From NCBI RefSeq assembly GCF_024662235.1, contig NZ_CP096276.1, forward strand, positions 4,774,001 to 4,838,000: a stretch of DNA of 64,000 nt, read 5' to 3'. Position numbers and translations under genes: made by a program. The notes below the pieces were generated by a model. It was not told where the DNA came from, searched no databases, and saw nothing but the letters and a program-made list of their open reading frames with translations. Source of the stretch: Pimelobacter simplex (GTDB lineage Bacteria; Actinomycetota; Actinomycetes; Propionibacteriales; Nocardioidaceae). Below are positions 42,663-51,114 of the stretch, in pieces; position 1 is the stretch's first letter, and the number at the start of each line of letters is the position of its first letter.

Positions 42663-42969
42663 GCCGGTCCAACGACTCGGAGGGGCACCAGACATCCCGA
42701 CTGGTCCCAAAGGACTATCAGGTCTGGGCGGACGGACCACGGGGGCACGGGACTTCCTTCTCATCAGGGGGCGCGGCACACAGTGCCGCCAACCTCTGGA
42801 CACCTCAGCCCGCGCTTCCTTACGGCAGTGCACGTGACTTTCTGCACATCGGCCGGAGAACCAGTCTCCCCCAGTCGCATAAGCAGCGCGCCGCTGCGGT
42901 GTCCGAGAGGTGTCGGGCGCCTGGAGGGAGGGCGCCCGACCCATTTCCCCGACCGCCTCGGAGGGACCC

Positions 42970-43662
42970 GTGAACCACGCCGCGCCGGCTGCCCGCGCGC
43001 TCACCGACGCGCTGATCCACGGGACCGGCCAGGCCGGTGCGGCGTCCGCCTTCGGCGCGGCGTACGCCGTGGCCGGCGCCGGGCTCGGCGTCTGCCTGGC
43101 CGCGCTCGACGACACCTGCCTGGCCGCCGACAGCGCGGCGGCCGCGCCCGCCCTGGTGCGCCACGCGGCCCTGGGCTGGGGCGAGGCCGTCGAGCGGCAC
43201 TACAACAGCCTCACCTGCGCCGACCCGGTCACCGGGCTCGGGAGCATCCAGCACCTCCAGTCCGAGGTGGCCGGCCTCTACCGCGCCGCCGGCGACGGCT
43301 GGCTGGTCGACACCGACATCGCCCGGACCCACGCCCTCGTGGTGGTCGAGCTGCCCACCGTGCGCGGCGACGTCGACGACGCCTTCGGCGGGCTCGAGGC
43401 GGCGCTGCGCCGGGCCTCGGCCGCCGAGGTGCTGCGGGCCGGGATGCCGGAGTGCCCCCAGCCGTCCGAGGTCCACCCGCGCCGCCTGGTCGCGCTCGCG
43501 CGCCGCGACGAGGGGCTGCACCGGCGCCTGGCCGACGCCGCCGACGAGGTGGACCGCCGGCTGGCGCTCTCCCCCAGCGGCGGCAGCTGCCGGGCCTGGA
43601 CCGAGGCGCTGCCGGTCGACCCCGAGACCGCCCGGCTCCTCGTCGACGAGCTCGCCCGCTAG
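42970..43662 (+). CDS. hypothetical protein with degenerate GGDEF-like motif
   Basis: A 230-residue soluble protein from GTG 42970 after GGAGG. The N-terminal 95 residues are Ala-rich and helical. CADPVTGLGSIQHLQSEVAGLYR (residues 98-120) resembles the opening D-xLTGL of GGDEF domains, but no GGDEF active-site sequence follows. The C-terminal half is helical and Arg-rich. It is divergent from the sigma-fusion gene across a 307-bp gap. Function unknown. Confidence 0.6.
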   Translation: MNHAAPAARALTDALIHGTGQAGAASAFGAAYAVAGAGLGVCLAALDDTCLAADSAAAAPALVRHAALGWGEAVERHYNSLTCADPVTGLGSIQHLQSEVAGLYRAAGDGWLVDTDIARTHALVVVELPTVRGDVDDAFGGLEAALRRASAAEVLRAGMPECPQPSEVHPRRLVALARRDEGLHRRLADAADEVDRRLALSPSGGSCRAWTEALPVDPETARLLVDELAR

Positions 43663-43701
43663 CGGCTCCGCCCCGTCAGGCCAGTCAGGCCAGTCAGCCC
43701 C

Positions 43702-44343
43702 TCAGAACCGCAGCCATTCCAGCACCGCGCGCACCCGCCGGTGGTCGTCGGTGTCGGTGGGCAGGTCGAGCTTGGCGAAGATGCTGTTGATGTGCTTGGC
43801 CACGGCCTTCTCGGTGACCACGAGCGCCTGGGCGATGCCGGCGTTGGCCCGGCCCTCGGCCATCAGCGCGAGCACCTCGCGCTCGCGCTCGGTGAGCCGG
43901 TCGACCGGGGTGTCCTTGCGCCGCTCCAGGACCGCGGCGACCACCGACGGGTCGAGCACCGTGCCGCCGTCGGCCACCCGGTGCAGCGCGTCGACGAACT
44001 CGCCGACGTCCGCGACGCGGTCCTTGAGGAGGTAGCCGACCGCGCCCTCGCCCGAGGCCAGCAGCTCGCGGGCGTAGAGCTGCTCGACGTACTGCGAGAG
44101 CACCAGCACCGGGAAGCCCGGCCGCTGCCCGCGCGCGGCGATCGCGGCGCGCAAACCCTCGTCGGTGAACGTCGGCGGCATCCGTACGTCGACCACGGCG
44201 GCGTCCGCGGCCGGGTCGGCCAGCGCCTGCTCCAGGTCGGCGAGGTTGTCGACCGCGGCCAGCACCTCGAAGCCCTTGGCCTCGAGCAGCTGGGTCAGCC
44301 CCGCCCTCAGGAGGGCGTGGTCTTCGGCGAGGACGATGCGCAC
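43702..44343 (-). CDS. NarL/LuxR-family response regulator
   Basis: A 213-residue regulator from GTG 44343. Receiver residues are IVLAEDHALLRAG, Asp in AAVVDVRMPP, Ser in VLSQYVEQ and Lys in YLLKDRV. The LuxR HTH is LTEREREVLALMAEGRANAG, then TEKAVAKHINSIFAKLDL. Its start lies 37 bp inside the kinase gene, so the pair is translationally coupled. Being divergent from the MMPL gene at 45604, that gene is a likely target. Confidence 0.92.
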   Translation of the reverse strand: MRIVLAEDHALLRAGLTQLLEAKGFEVLAAVDNLADLEQALADPAADAAVVDVRMPPTFTDEGLRAAIAARGQRPGFPVLVLSQYVEQLYARELLASGEGAVGYLLKDRVADVGEFVDALHRVADGGTVLDPSVVAAVLERRKDTPVDRLTEREREVLALMAEGRANAGIAQALVVTEKAVAKHINSIFAKLDLPTDTDDHRRVRAVLEWLRF

Positions 44344-45467
44344 GGAACCTCCCAGCTCACGACGGTCGGGCCACCCGGCGGGCTCGAGACCGTCAGGGTG
44401 CCGTCGAAGGCTGCCAGACGCGCGGCGATCCCCGGAAGCCCGGACCCCCGTCGCGGGTCCGCGCCACCGCGTCCGTCGTCGCCCACCTCGCCGCGCAGCA
44501 CGCCGTCGGCATGGCTCAGGCTCACCCACGACTGGTCGGCGCCGGCGTGCTTGGCGGTGTTGGCCAGGCACTCGGCGACGGTGAAGTAGACCGCCGACTC
44601 CACCGGCGCCGGCAACCGGTCCGGTACGTCGAGCGCGAGCTCGACCGGCAGCGCCATGTCGATCGCCAGCGCGGAGACGGCACCGGCCAGGCCGCGGTCG
44701 GCCAGCACCGGCGGGTGGATCCCGCGGACCACGTCGCGTAGCTCGCCCAGGGCCGTGGACGAGGTCCCGCGGGCGTCGTTGAGCAGCCGGCGCGCGGCCT
44801 CCGGATCGGTCTCGAAGAGGTCGTCGGCCAGGCCCAGGCTGAGCGACACCGCGGCCAGCCGCGCCTGCGGACCGTCGTGCAGGTCCCGCTCGATCCGGCG
44901 CAGCTCGGCGGCGGAGTGGTCGACCACGACCGCCCGGGAGCGGGTCAGCGCCTCGACCCGCTGCTCCAGGTGCTCGGTACGCCCGACCGTGAGCAGGGCC
45001 CGGTCGACGCAGGCCCGGGCGCGCATGAGCGGGCCGACGCCGTACCACCAGATGGGGAGGGTGACCACGCACAGGAAGAGCAGCAGCGCCAGCAGCGAGA
45101 CCGCGAACCCGAAGGTCATCGCCCACAGCATCCAGAACAGGTCGCGCCAGGTCATCGGGTCGGCCGCCTGGGTGCGCAGGTTGCCGAGCAGCCCACCCGG
45201 CAGCGGCAGGTACGGCGCCGTGGTCGGCGCCCCGAGGATCCGGCCCGCCATCCAGCGGTGCGCCTGCACCAGCGCCCGCATCAGCGGGAAGAACAGCATG
45301 AGCAGGGCCACGCCCACCCACACCGCGACGAGGGCGGCGCTCACCACCACCAGGATGAAGGTGGCCACGACGGGGGCGAACAGCAGGACGTGCAGCGCGG
45401 CGTACCCCGTCGTCTCCAGACGTCCGGCGCGGGCGTCGAGGTCGTGCTCGGGGAACCGGTTGCTCAC
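44307..45467 (-). CDS. NarL-class sensor histidine kinase
   Basis: A 386-residue membrane kinase from GTG 45467. Four hydrophobic helices span about residues 25-150. The HisKA_3 motif ELRRIERDLHDGPQARLAAV carries the His, the N-box is FTVAECLANTAKHAG and the G-box VGDDGRGGADPRRGSGLPG. The N-terminal arrangement is like DesK/LiaS-type sensors that detect events in the membrane. Gene overlap and order tie it to the response regulator. Confidence 0.9.
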   Translation of the reverse strand: MSNRFPEHDLDARAGRLETTGYAALHVLLFAPVVATFILVVVSAALVAVWVGVALLMLFFPLMRALVQAHRWMAGRILGAPTTAPYLPLPGGLLGNLRTQAADPMTWRDLFWMLWAMTFGFAVSLLALLLFLCVVTLPIWWYGVGPLMRARACVDRALLTVGRTEHLEQRVEALTRSRAVVVDHSAAELRRIERDLHDGPQARLAAVSLSLGLADDLFETDPEAARRLLNDARGTSSTALGELRDVVRGIHPPVLADRGLAGAVSALAIDMALPVELALDVPDRLPAPVESAVYFTVAECLANTAKHAGADQSWVSLSHADGVLRGEVGDDGRGGADPRRGSGLPGIAARLAAFDGTLTVSSPPGGPTVVSWEVPCASSSPKTTPS

Positions 45468-45603
45468 CCCCCGATTCTCCCCGGTCGCGGCCGGCCCGCG
45501 CAGGGGTGCAGGCACCACTGCGGGTCGGGTCGCTCCACCCCTGACCGCGGGCGCTCGCGACGACAGCCTGGTGAGCACGACCTTCACCCCCCGAGGAGCT
45601 TCC

Positions 45604-47808
45604 ATGTCACGCATCCCCTTGAGCGGGCTGCCCACCCGGGCCGCCCGCTGGAGCGCCACCCATCCGTGGCGGGCGATCGGCGCCTGGCTGGCGTTCGTCG
45701 TCATCGCGGTCGGCCTGTCGGCCACCGTGTCCACTCACGAGGTCACCGACGCCGACTACCGGCTCGGCGAGTCCGGCCGCGCCGCGACCCTGATGGAGCA
45801 GGCCGACCTCGACGCCCCGCCCACCGAGAACGTCGTCATCAGTGCCCGCGTGGGCGACCTCGACAACGCCCAGGCGCGCGCCGCCGCGGCCGACGTGGCC
45901 GACCGGATGGCGGGCCTCGACGGCGTCGCCGGGGTCGGGGACGCCGTACCGAGCGCGGACGGGACGGCGCTGCTCGTCCCCGTCGCGCTGACCTCCGACG
46001 AGATCGACGCGGCGCCGCTGCTCGACGCGACCGCCGCCGTGCAGGCGGAGCACCCGGACCTGCGGGTCGAGCAGGCCGGCGACGTCACCATCGGCGACGC
46101 GATCGACGAGCGCGTGGGCGAGGACCTGCAGTCCGCGGAGATCGTCAGCCTCCCGATCACGCTGGTGCTGATGCTCCTGGCCTTCGGCGCCCTCATCGCT
46201 GCCGGACTGCCGGTGCTGCTCGCCGCGACCAGCGTGGCCGCGACCATCGGCATCACCGCGCCCATCTCGTACCTCGTGCCGGCCGAGCCGACGGTGTACT
46301 CGATGATCGTGCTCATCGGCATGGCCGTGGGCGTCGACTACTCGCTGTTCTACCTCAAGCGCGAGCGCCAGGAACGGTCCTCCGGGCGCTCCACGCTCGA
46401 CGCGGTGACCATCGCCGCCGAGACCTCGGGGCACGCGATCCTCGTCTCCGGCGGCGCGGTGATCGCCTCGCTGGCGGCGCTGTTCGTGCTCACCGACGTC
46501 ACCTTCAACTCCCTGGCCACCGGCGCGATCCTGGTCGTCGCGGTCGCCGTCCTCGGCTCGATCACCGTGCTCCCGGCGCTGCTGGTCAAGCTCGGCCGCT
46601 GGGTCGACCGGCCGCGCGTCCCGCTGCTGTGGCGGCTCACCCGCCGGGTGCGCACCGGCACCATCAGCGGCCGCCTGCTCGGGCCCGTCGTACGGCACCC
46701 GGTGGCGGCGCTCGTCGTGTCCGGGCTGGTGATCGGCGCGCTCGCCGTACCGGCGCTGAGCATGAAGACCCACCAGGCCAGCGCCGAGACGCTGCCGCAC
46801 GACATCCCGGCCGTGCAGACGCTGCGCCACATCACGAAGGCCTTCCCGGCGGAGGGCACCTCCGCCCAGGTCGTCGTCACCGGCGTCGACGAGGCCGCGG
46901 CGACCCGCGGGCTCGACGCCCTCGCGGCCGCGGCCGGCAAGGACGACCACTTCGCGGTGGACGGCGCCCAGGTGCGCACGTCGGCCGACGGCGAGACGTC
47001 GGTGATCGACCTGGCGCTGCCCTTCGACGAGTCCGACGACCGGGCCGCCGACGCGATCGAGCGGCTCCGCGACCGGCTCGCCCCGGCCGCCCTCGACGAC
47101 CTCGGCCCGGACGTCTCGTGGGCAGTCGGCGGGGACGCGGCGTCCTCGCTCGACCACGCGAACCGGCAGGGCGACCGGATGCCGCTGCTGCTCGGGATCG
47201 TGCTCCTGCTGACCATGGTGATGATGGTGCTGGCGTTCCGCAGCGTGCTGCTGGGCCTGGTCTCGACGGTGCTCAACCTGGCATCGGTCGGGGTGGCGTT
47301 CGGGCTGCTGTCGCTGGTGTTCCAGCACGGCGTGGGCGAGAGCCTGCTCGACTTCACCAGCCCCGGCTTCGTCATCGACTGGATCCCGATCTTCGTGCTC
47401 GTCGTCCTGGTCGGGCTGTCGATGGACTACCACGTCTTCGTGCTCAGCCGGATCCGTGAGCTCGTCGACCGGGGCATGCCCGCCCGCGAGGCCGTGCACC
47501 GCGGCATCGCCGACACCGCCGGCGTGATCACCAGCGCCGCGGCGGTCATGGTCTCGGTGTTCGCGATCTTCGCGACGCTGTCGATGATGGAGATGAAGAT
47601 GATGGGCGTCGGCCTGGCGGCCGCCATCCTCATCGACGCCACCCTCATCCGGTTGGTCGTGCTGCCGGCGGTGCTCGTGCTGCTGGGCGAGCGGGCCTGG
47701 CCGCGCCGTCGTACCGGGCGGGGTGGTCCGGGCGCACTGGCCACGCCCGAGGTCCCGCCGACGACCTGGACGTCGACGTCGGGCGAGCTGGTCCCGGTCA
47801 ACCGGTGA
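45604..47808 (+). CDS. MMPL-family RND transporter
   Basis: A 734-residue exporter. ATG 45604 follows GAGGAG. RND layout: helix at about 24-46, periplasmic loop, helices with GMAVGVDYSLFYLKRER (first proton-relay Asp), second periplasmic domain (about 395-520), then helices with VGLSMDYHVFVLSRIRE and a final cytosolic tail ending in a Pro/Thr stretch. It differs enough from the protein at 31763 to have another cargo. It is divergent from the kinase/regulator pair, which probably governs it. Confidence 0.93.
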   Translation: MSRIPLSGLPTRAARWSATHPWRAIGAWLAFVVIAVGLSATVSTHEVTDADYRLGESGRAATLMEQADLDAPPTENVVISARVGDLDNAQARAAAADVADRMAGLDGVAGVGDAVPSADGTALLVPVALTSDEIDAAPLLDATAAVQAEHPDLRVEQAGDVTIGDAIDERVGEDLQSAEIVSLPITLVLMLLAFGALIAAGLPVLLAATSVAATIGITAPISYLVPAEPTVYSMIVLIGMAVGVDYSLFYLKRERQERSSGRSTLDAVTIAAETSGHAILVSGGAVIASLAALFVLTDVTFNSLATGAILVVAVAVLGSITVLPALLVKLGRWVDRPRVPLLWRLTRRVRTGTISGRLLGPVVRHPVAALVVSGLVIGALAVPALSMKTHQASAETLPHDIPAVQTLRHITKAFPAEGTSAQVVVTGVDEAAATRGLDALAAAAGKDDHFAVDGAQVRTSADGETSVIDLALPFDESDDRAADAIERLRDRLAPAALDDLGPDVSWAVGGDAASSLDHANRQGDRMPLLLGIVLLLTMVMMVLAFRSVLLGLVSTVLNLASVGVAFGLLSLVFQHGVGESLLDFTSPGFVIDWIPIFVLVVLVGLSMDYHVFVLSRIRELVDRGMPAREAVHRGIADTAGVITSAAAVMVSVFAIFATLSMMEMKMMGVGLAAAILIDATLIRLVVLPAVLVLLGERAWPRRRTGRGGPGALATPEVPPTTWTSTSGELVPVNR

Positions 47809-48697
47809 CCGGCAGGCTCCCGTGGACCGGGACGGGCTCCGGCGCCCGGTCGCCCTCGCCGGGCACCCGGTCGGACGTCACCCGGCCGCAGGTGGCCGAG
47901 GCGACCACGACCTCCTGCTGACCGAAGAGGTCGATGACCAGCGCGTCGACGGAGAACGTTCCGTCGGCGCGCTGGGTCTGCCGGTTGACGGTCACCTTGA
48001 TGACGCCGGGGACCTCGACCGCCGTACCGGCTCGGCTCGTGTCGATCTCGATCGGCAACCCCAGCGCCCGCAGGTTGACGATCTCGACCCCACCGCCGGA
48101 GCCGGTGCAGGAGGCCTCGACCGCATCGGCGGCCACGAGCGCACCGCCGTCGAGCACCGCGCACAGCCCGCTCAGGTCACCGGGGACCAGCCGGGAGAAG
48201 TCGAGCGAGGTGATCGCGCTCAGGTCGATCGGGGAGTCGGCGGTCCCCTCGTTGAGCGCGTCCTGCAACGGGTCGACCACCAGCTTGCCGAGGCTGTCGG
48301 TGACCTCGTCGAGGTCGACCTGACCGAGCTGGTCGCAGACCGGCGCGAGCTGCTCGCCGAGGTCGACCGGCAGCTGCTCCAGCACGCCGCCGCCCACCGC
48401 GAGGTCGACCACCCCCGAGGTCGCCCGCCCGTTCTCGGCGCTGACCGCCAGCGCGGACGCCGTCAGCAGCGGGTTGCCGGGCACCTCGGCCAGCGCGTCG
48501 GAGACCCGCGCCCCGTCGCGCGAGACCACCTCGGGCAGCGGGTCGAGCGGGATCAGCCCGCTCGCCCCCAGCCCGTAGGCCGAGGACGGCGTACCCGCCG
48601 CCGTCGCGGTGGTCACCGTCGCGGTCACCGTCGCAGTGGTCACCGTCGCGGCGACCAGGACCAGGGCGCCCACCGCGCCGGCACGACTCTTCTGCAT
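47798..48697 (-). CDS. secreted protein, choice-of-anchor P-like
   Basis: A 299-residue exported protein. The signal peptide covers residues 1-35 with a repeated TVTTATVTATVTTATA stretch. The mature part starts TPSSAYGLGASGL, which is typical of the actinobacterial choice-of-anchor P family. It is acidic and beta-rich with four Cys. It ends APEPVPVHGSLPVTG, resembling the remnant of a C-terminal anchor without a following TM. Function unknown. It overlaps the MMPL stop by 11 bp. Confidence 0.78.
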   Translation of the reverse strand: MQKSRAGAVGALVLVAATVTTATVTATVTTATAAGTPSSAYGLGASGLIPLDPLPEVVSRDGARVSDALAEVPGNPLLTASALAVSAENGRATSGVVDLAVGGGVLEQLPVDLGEQLAPVCDQLGQVDLDEVTDSLGKLVVDPLQDALNEGTADSPIDLSAITSLDFSRLVPGDLSGLCAVLDGGALVAADAVEASCTGSGGGVEIVNLRALGLPIEIDTSRAGTAVEVPGVIKVTVNRQTQRADGTFSVDALVIDLFGQQEVVVASATCGRVTSDRVPGEGDRAPEPVPVHGSLPVTG

Positions 48698-48811
48698 GGC
48701 TCACTCCTCGATCCGGGTGTGACCTACGCAACGACGCGGTCCCGTCGGCGGCGGTCGAATCGGCCGAGATGTGCGCAAAACGTCGATCCGGGCGCCTGGT
48801 TCAATGACCGG

Positions 48812-49498
48812 GTGCTGCACTCCTTCCACCTCGCCGAGCTGCCCCCGGCGGTGTCGGGACGGGCCCTGGTGCGCCCGCCGGCCGCCGTACCGGGGCTGCG
48901 GCACGCGGAGTGCCTCGCGATGATGCGCCTCGGCGCCCCCACCGTCTCGCTCGAGCGCTTCCAGGTACGCCGCCTCGCCGTCTTCGCCACCTGGGACGAC
49001 CCCGACGCCCTCGACCGCTACCTCGACCGCGACCCGCTCGGCCGCCGCCTCGCCGGCGGCTGGCACGTCCGCCTGCAGTACCTGCGCCGCTTCGGCCACG
49101 TCGCCGCCCTCGGCCCCCTCCCCCAGCGCGCCGGCGACTGGGACCCCGACGAGCCCGCCGTCGCCGTCACCCTGGCCCGCCTCCGGCTCCCCGAGCTCCC
49201 CCGCTTCCTGCACTGGGGCAAGCCCGTCGAACGCCTCGTCGCCGGCCACCCCGGCACCACCTTCGCCACCGCCGCGATGCGCCCCCCACGCACCTTCTCG
49301 ACGTTCTCCATCTGGCGCACCGTCCGCGACATGACCTCGATGGTCCACGGCCGCGATCCGTCGGTCACCGAGGCCCCGACCCACGCGGTGGCGATGGCCG
49401 AGCAGCGCCGGCGCGAGTTCCACCACGAGTCGGCCTTCATGAGGTTCCGGCCGTTGTCGGAGCACGGGACGTGGCAGGGGCGCACGCTCCTGCCGTGA
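48812..49498 (+). CDS. spheroidene monooxygenase-like (CrtA-like) protein
   Basis: A 228-residue soluble protein from GTG 48812. It resembles actinobacterial proteins annotated as spheroidene monooxygenase: LGAPTVSLERFQVRRLAVFA near the start, then HPGTTFATAAMRPPRTFSTF, SIWRTVRDMTSMVHG and FMRFRPL at the end. True CrtA introduces a keto group into carotenoids. No carotenoid gene lies nearby, so the real substrate is doubtful. It ends 3 bp before the convergent immunity-gene candidate. Confidence 0.6.
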   Translation: MLHSFHLAELPPAVSGRALVRPPAAVPGLRHAECLAMMRLGAPTVSLERFQVRRLAVFATWDDPDALDRYLDRDPLGRRLAGGWHVRLQYLRRFGHVAALGPLPQRAGDWDPDEPAVAVTLARLRLPELPRFLHWGKPVERLVAGHPGTTFATAAMRPPRTFSTFSIWRTVRDMTSMVHGRDPSVTEAPTHAVAMAEQRRREFHHESAFMRFRPLSEHGTWQGRTLLP

Positions 49499-49501
49499 GG
49501 G

Positions 49502-49921
49502 CTAGGAGGGTCGCTCCTGCTCGCGCCTTCGCTGCTCCTCGTCCTCCTTCGCCTTCTCGAGGGCGGCATTCCGTCGCGCAGCGATGACCAGTCCTGCGAC
49601 CCCCGTAGCGAACATCGCGAGCCCGATCCAGATCTGATTGCCCTCGGACAAGGAGTTGCCCACGAGCCCACCGACAGCCACGAGGAGCAGTAGGACCGGA
49701 GCCGCCAAGCGCCGCGGTGACCTGCCGTCCTCCACCACTTCGTTCACCCAGGCGAGCGCACCTCCAGCGAGCGCGGCGACGAGGAACATCGGCAACAGCG
49801 AACCGGTAGCCCCTGCCTCGTCGGCGAGCATCAGGGTGAAGAGCAGGCCCGCCGCCAGCGCTACTGCGCCGACACCGGCGATCCTTCCGGGGCTCGGCGT
49901 TTCAGTCGGCCGCGTCCACAT
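49502..49921 (-). CDS. small membrane protein, candidate immunity protein for the Rhs toxin
   Basis: A 139-residue protein from ATG 49921 behind GAGGGG (a TTG 12 bp upstream is possible). Four hydrophobic helices lie at about residues 15-33, 42-57, 72-91 and 97-115, and the tail is highly charged (EKAKEDEEQRRREQERPS). It starts 28 bp after the Rhs-tip stop and in the same direction, which is where immunity genes of polymorphic toxins lie. The membrane location suits a toxin that acts on membranes. This role is inferred from position alone. Confidence 0.6.
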   Translation of the reverse strand: MWTRPTETPSPGRIAGVGAVALAAGLLFTLMLADEAGATGSLLPMFLVAALAGGALAWVNEVVEDGRSPRRLAAPVLLLLVAVGGLVGNSLSEGNQIWIGLAMFATGVAGLVIAARRNAALEKAKEDEEQRRREQERPS

Positions 49922-49949
49922 GTCACCCCTCAACTTTCGCTCGTACGGG

Positions 49950-50945
49950 TCAGCATGTCGGCATCATGCCGCAGGTCATCGAGTACACGAAGTCGTGCCG
50001 CCGTTCCGCGAGCCAGCGTCCGACGCCCCGGGCGTCGTCGTCCAGCTTGCCGTCGACCATGCGTTCGAACCCCACCTTGACGCCGGTGCCGACAGCCAGC
50101 ACAACGGTTCCGCAGAAGACCGTCCCGGCCCCACCGCATGCCAGTCCGATGGTGTAGGCCGCGGCGGCTCCCGTAGCCCACGACCCTCCCTCCTTGAGGA
50201 CGGCGACCTTCGTGTCCTCACCATTGTCGGTGCGTTCCTTGACGCCCTTGTATCCGTCGTAGATCTCGATCAGCGGACCGCCGAACTTCAAGAACTTGTC
50301 GAGCGAGACCCGGCGGGTGAGCTTCTTCTCCCAATCCTTCAGCATCTCCGCACCGGACTTGTTCCGCTCCGAGATCCTCAGCTTCTCTCGCGCTGCGTCA
50401 CTGACCGCCCTGTTCTTCGCCTTCGCCTGACCCACGACAGGCCCGACGTTCTTGATGAAGTCCAGGTTCGCCCTTCGCACCAGCGACAGGAAGTACAGCG
50501 ACATGGCGGTCTCGCCGCGGACTTCCTCCTCCAGGTCGCCGGCGAAGGAACCGGGCCTGAAGAACGGCTGCGGTGTCCTCTGGATAGGAGCCCGCTTCGG
50601 TGAAGACTTGGGCGCGGGCACGGGAGGCGGCGGGTCGTGCTCGAACCAGGGCGCGGGCATCTCTCCCGTCGGGTCCGAGAACGTCACCGGATCGTTCTTC
50701 GCATAGGCGTACGCCGCTGCGATCTGTCCCGGCTCGCCGAGGTCGATCTTCGGGTCGACACCGAGGAAGCGCCCCTCAACTGGGTCGTACGGCCGGACCC
50801 CGACTTGGATGAGACCGACCTCGGCATCCTTGGTCGCCCCGACGAAACCGCGGTCCCCAGCAGATCCGGCGGCCTGCCGTTCGTCGCCGAACGGGGTCTG
50901 CCGCCGAGGTGTGAGTCCGCCCGTGCCGTTGTGGAACGAGTACAC
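49950..50945 (-). CDS. 5'-truncated Rhs core with C-terminal toxin-like tip
   Basis: About 331 residues from a possible GTG 50945 (CAGGGA before it). Recognisable Rhs sequence extends up to about 51000, so the large N-terminal shell is missing. The Rhs core end is visible: RGFVGATKDAEVGLIQVGVR, then PYDPVEGRFLGVDPK and AYAYAKNDPVTFSDPTGEMP. After DPTGE the sequence changes to a Pro-rich linker and a unique tip of about 235 residues, charged and helical, with a glycine-rich hydrophobic segment (ATGAAAAYTIGLACGGAG, then GTVVLAVGTGVKVG) and Cys residues at the very end. It may be a displaced, promoterless toxin module. Base use is lower in GC than its neighbours. Confidence 0.7.
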   Translation of the reverse strand: MYSFHNGTGGLTPRRQTPFGDERQAAGSAGDRGFVGATKDAEVGLIQVGVRPYDPVEGRFLGVDPKIDLGEPGQIAAAYAYAKNDPVTFSDPTGEMPAPWFEHDPPPPVPAPKSSPKRAPIQRTPQPFFRPGSFAGDLEEEVRGETAMSLYFLSLVRRANLDFIKNVGPVVGQAKAKNRAVSDAAREKLRISERNKSGAEMLKDWEKKLTRRVSLDKFLKFGGPLIEIYDGYKGVKERTDNGEDTKVAVLKEGGSWATGAAAAYTIGLACGGAGTVFCGTVVLAVGTGVKVGFERMVDGKLDDDARGVGRWLAERRHDFVYSMTCGMMPTC

Positions 50946-51028
50946 AGGCGATCCCTGGAGATCCCCGACAAGGCTGGCAACCGTGCCGTTGGCCGCGCCA
51001 GTCCGAGGTGGTGGTCGTGCGTGAGCGG

Positions 51029-51073
51029 CACCGGCCCGGCGCCCGCAAGATGTCGAGGGACGCCGGGCCGGTG
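51029..51073 (-). terminator. 13-bp hairpin terminator of the sugar ABC operon
   Basis: CACCGGCCCGGCG (51029-51041) and its exact complement (51061-51073) form a stem with a 19-nt loop, 41 bp past the stop of the solute-binding gene. It marks the border between the sugar operon and the Rhs remnant. Confidence 0.65.
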
Positions 51074-51114
51074 TCGCGGTCGCCCGGGCTGGTCGGGAGC
51101 CCGGGACGTCGGTG

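Noticed and set aside
40608..43790. Open frame of 1060 codons on the plus strand
   Set aside because: Antisense to the sigma-factor fusion; low-complexity Arg/Gly sequence.
50684..51031. Alternative frame with a DHHLG motif upstream of the Rhs core
   Set aside because: The other frame matches the Rhs core continuously (VASLVGDLQG to DPTGE); the DHHLG match is short and probably chance.
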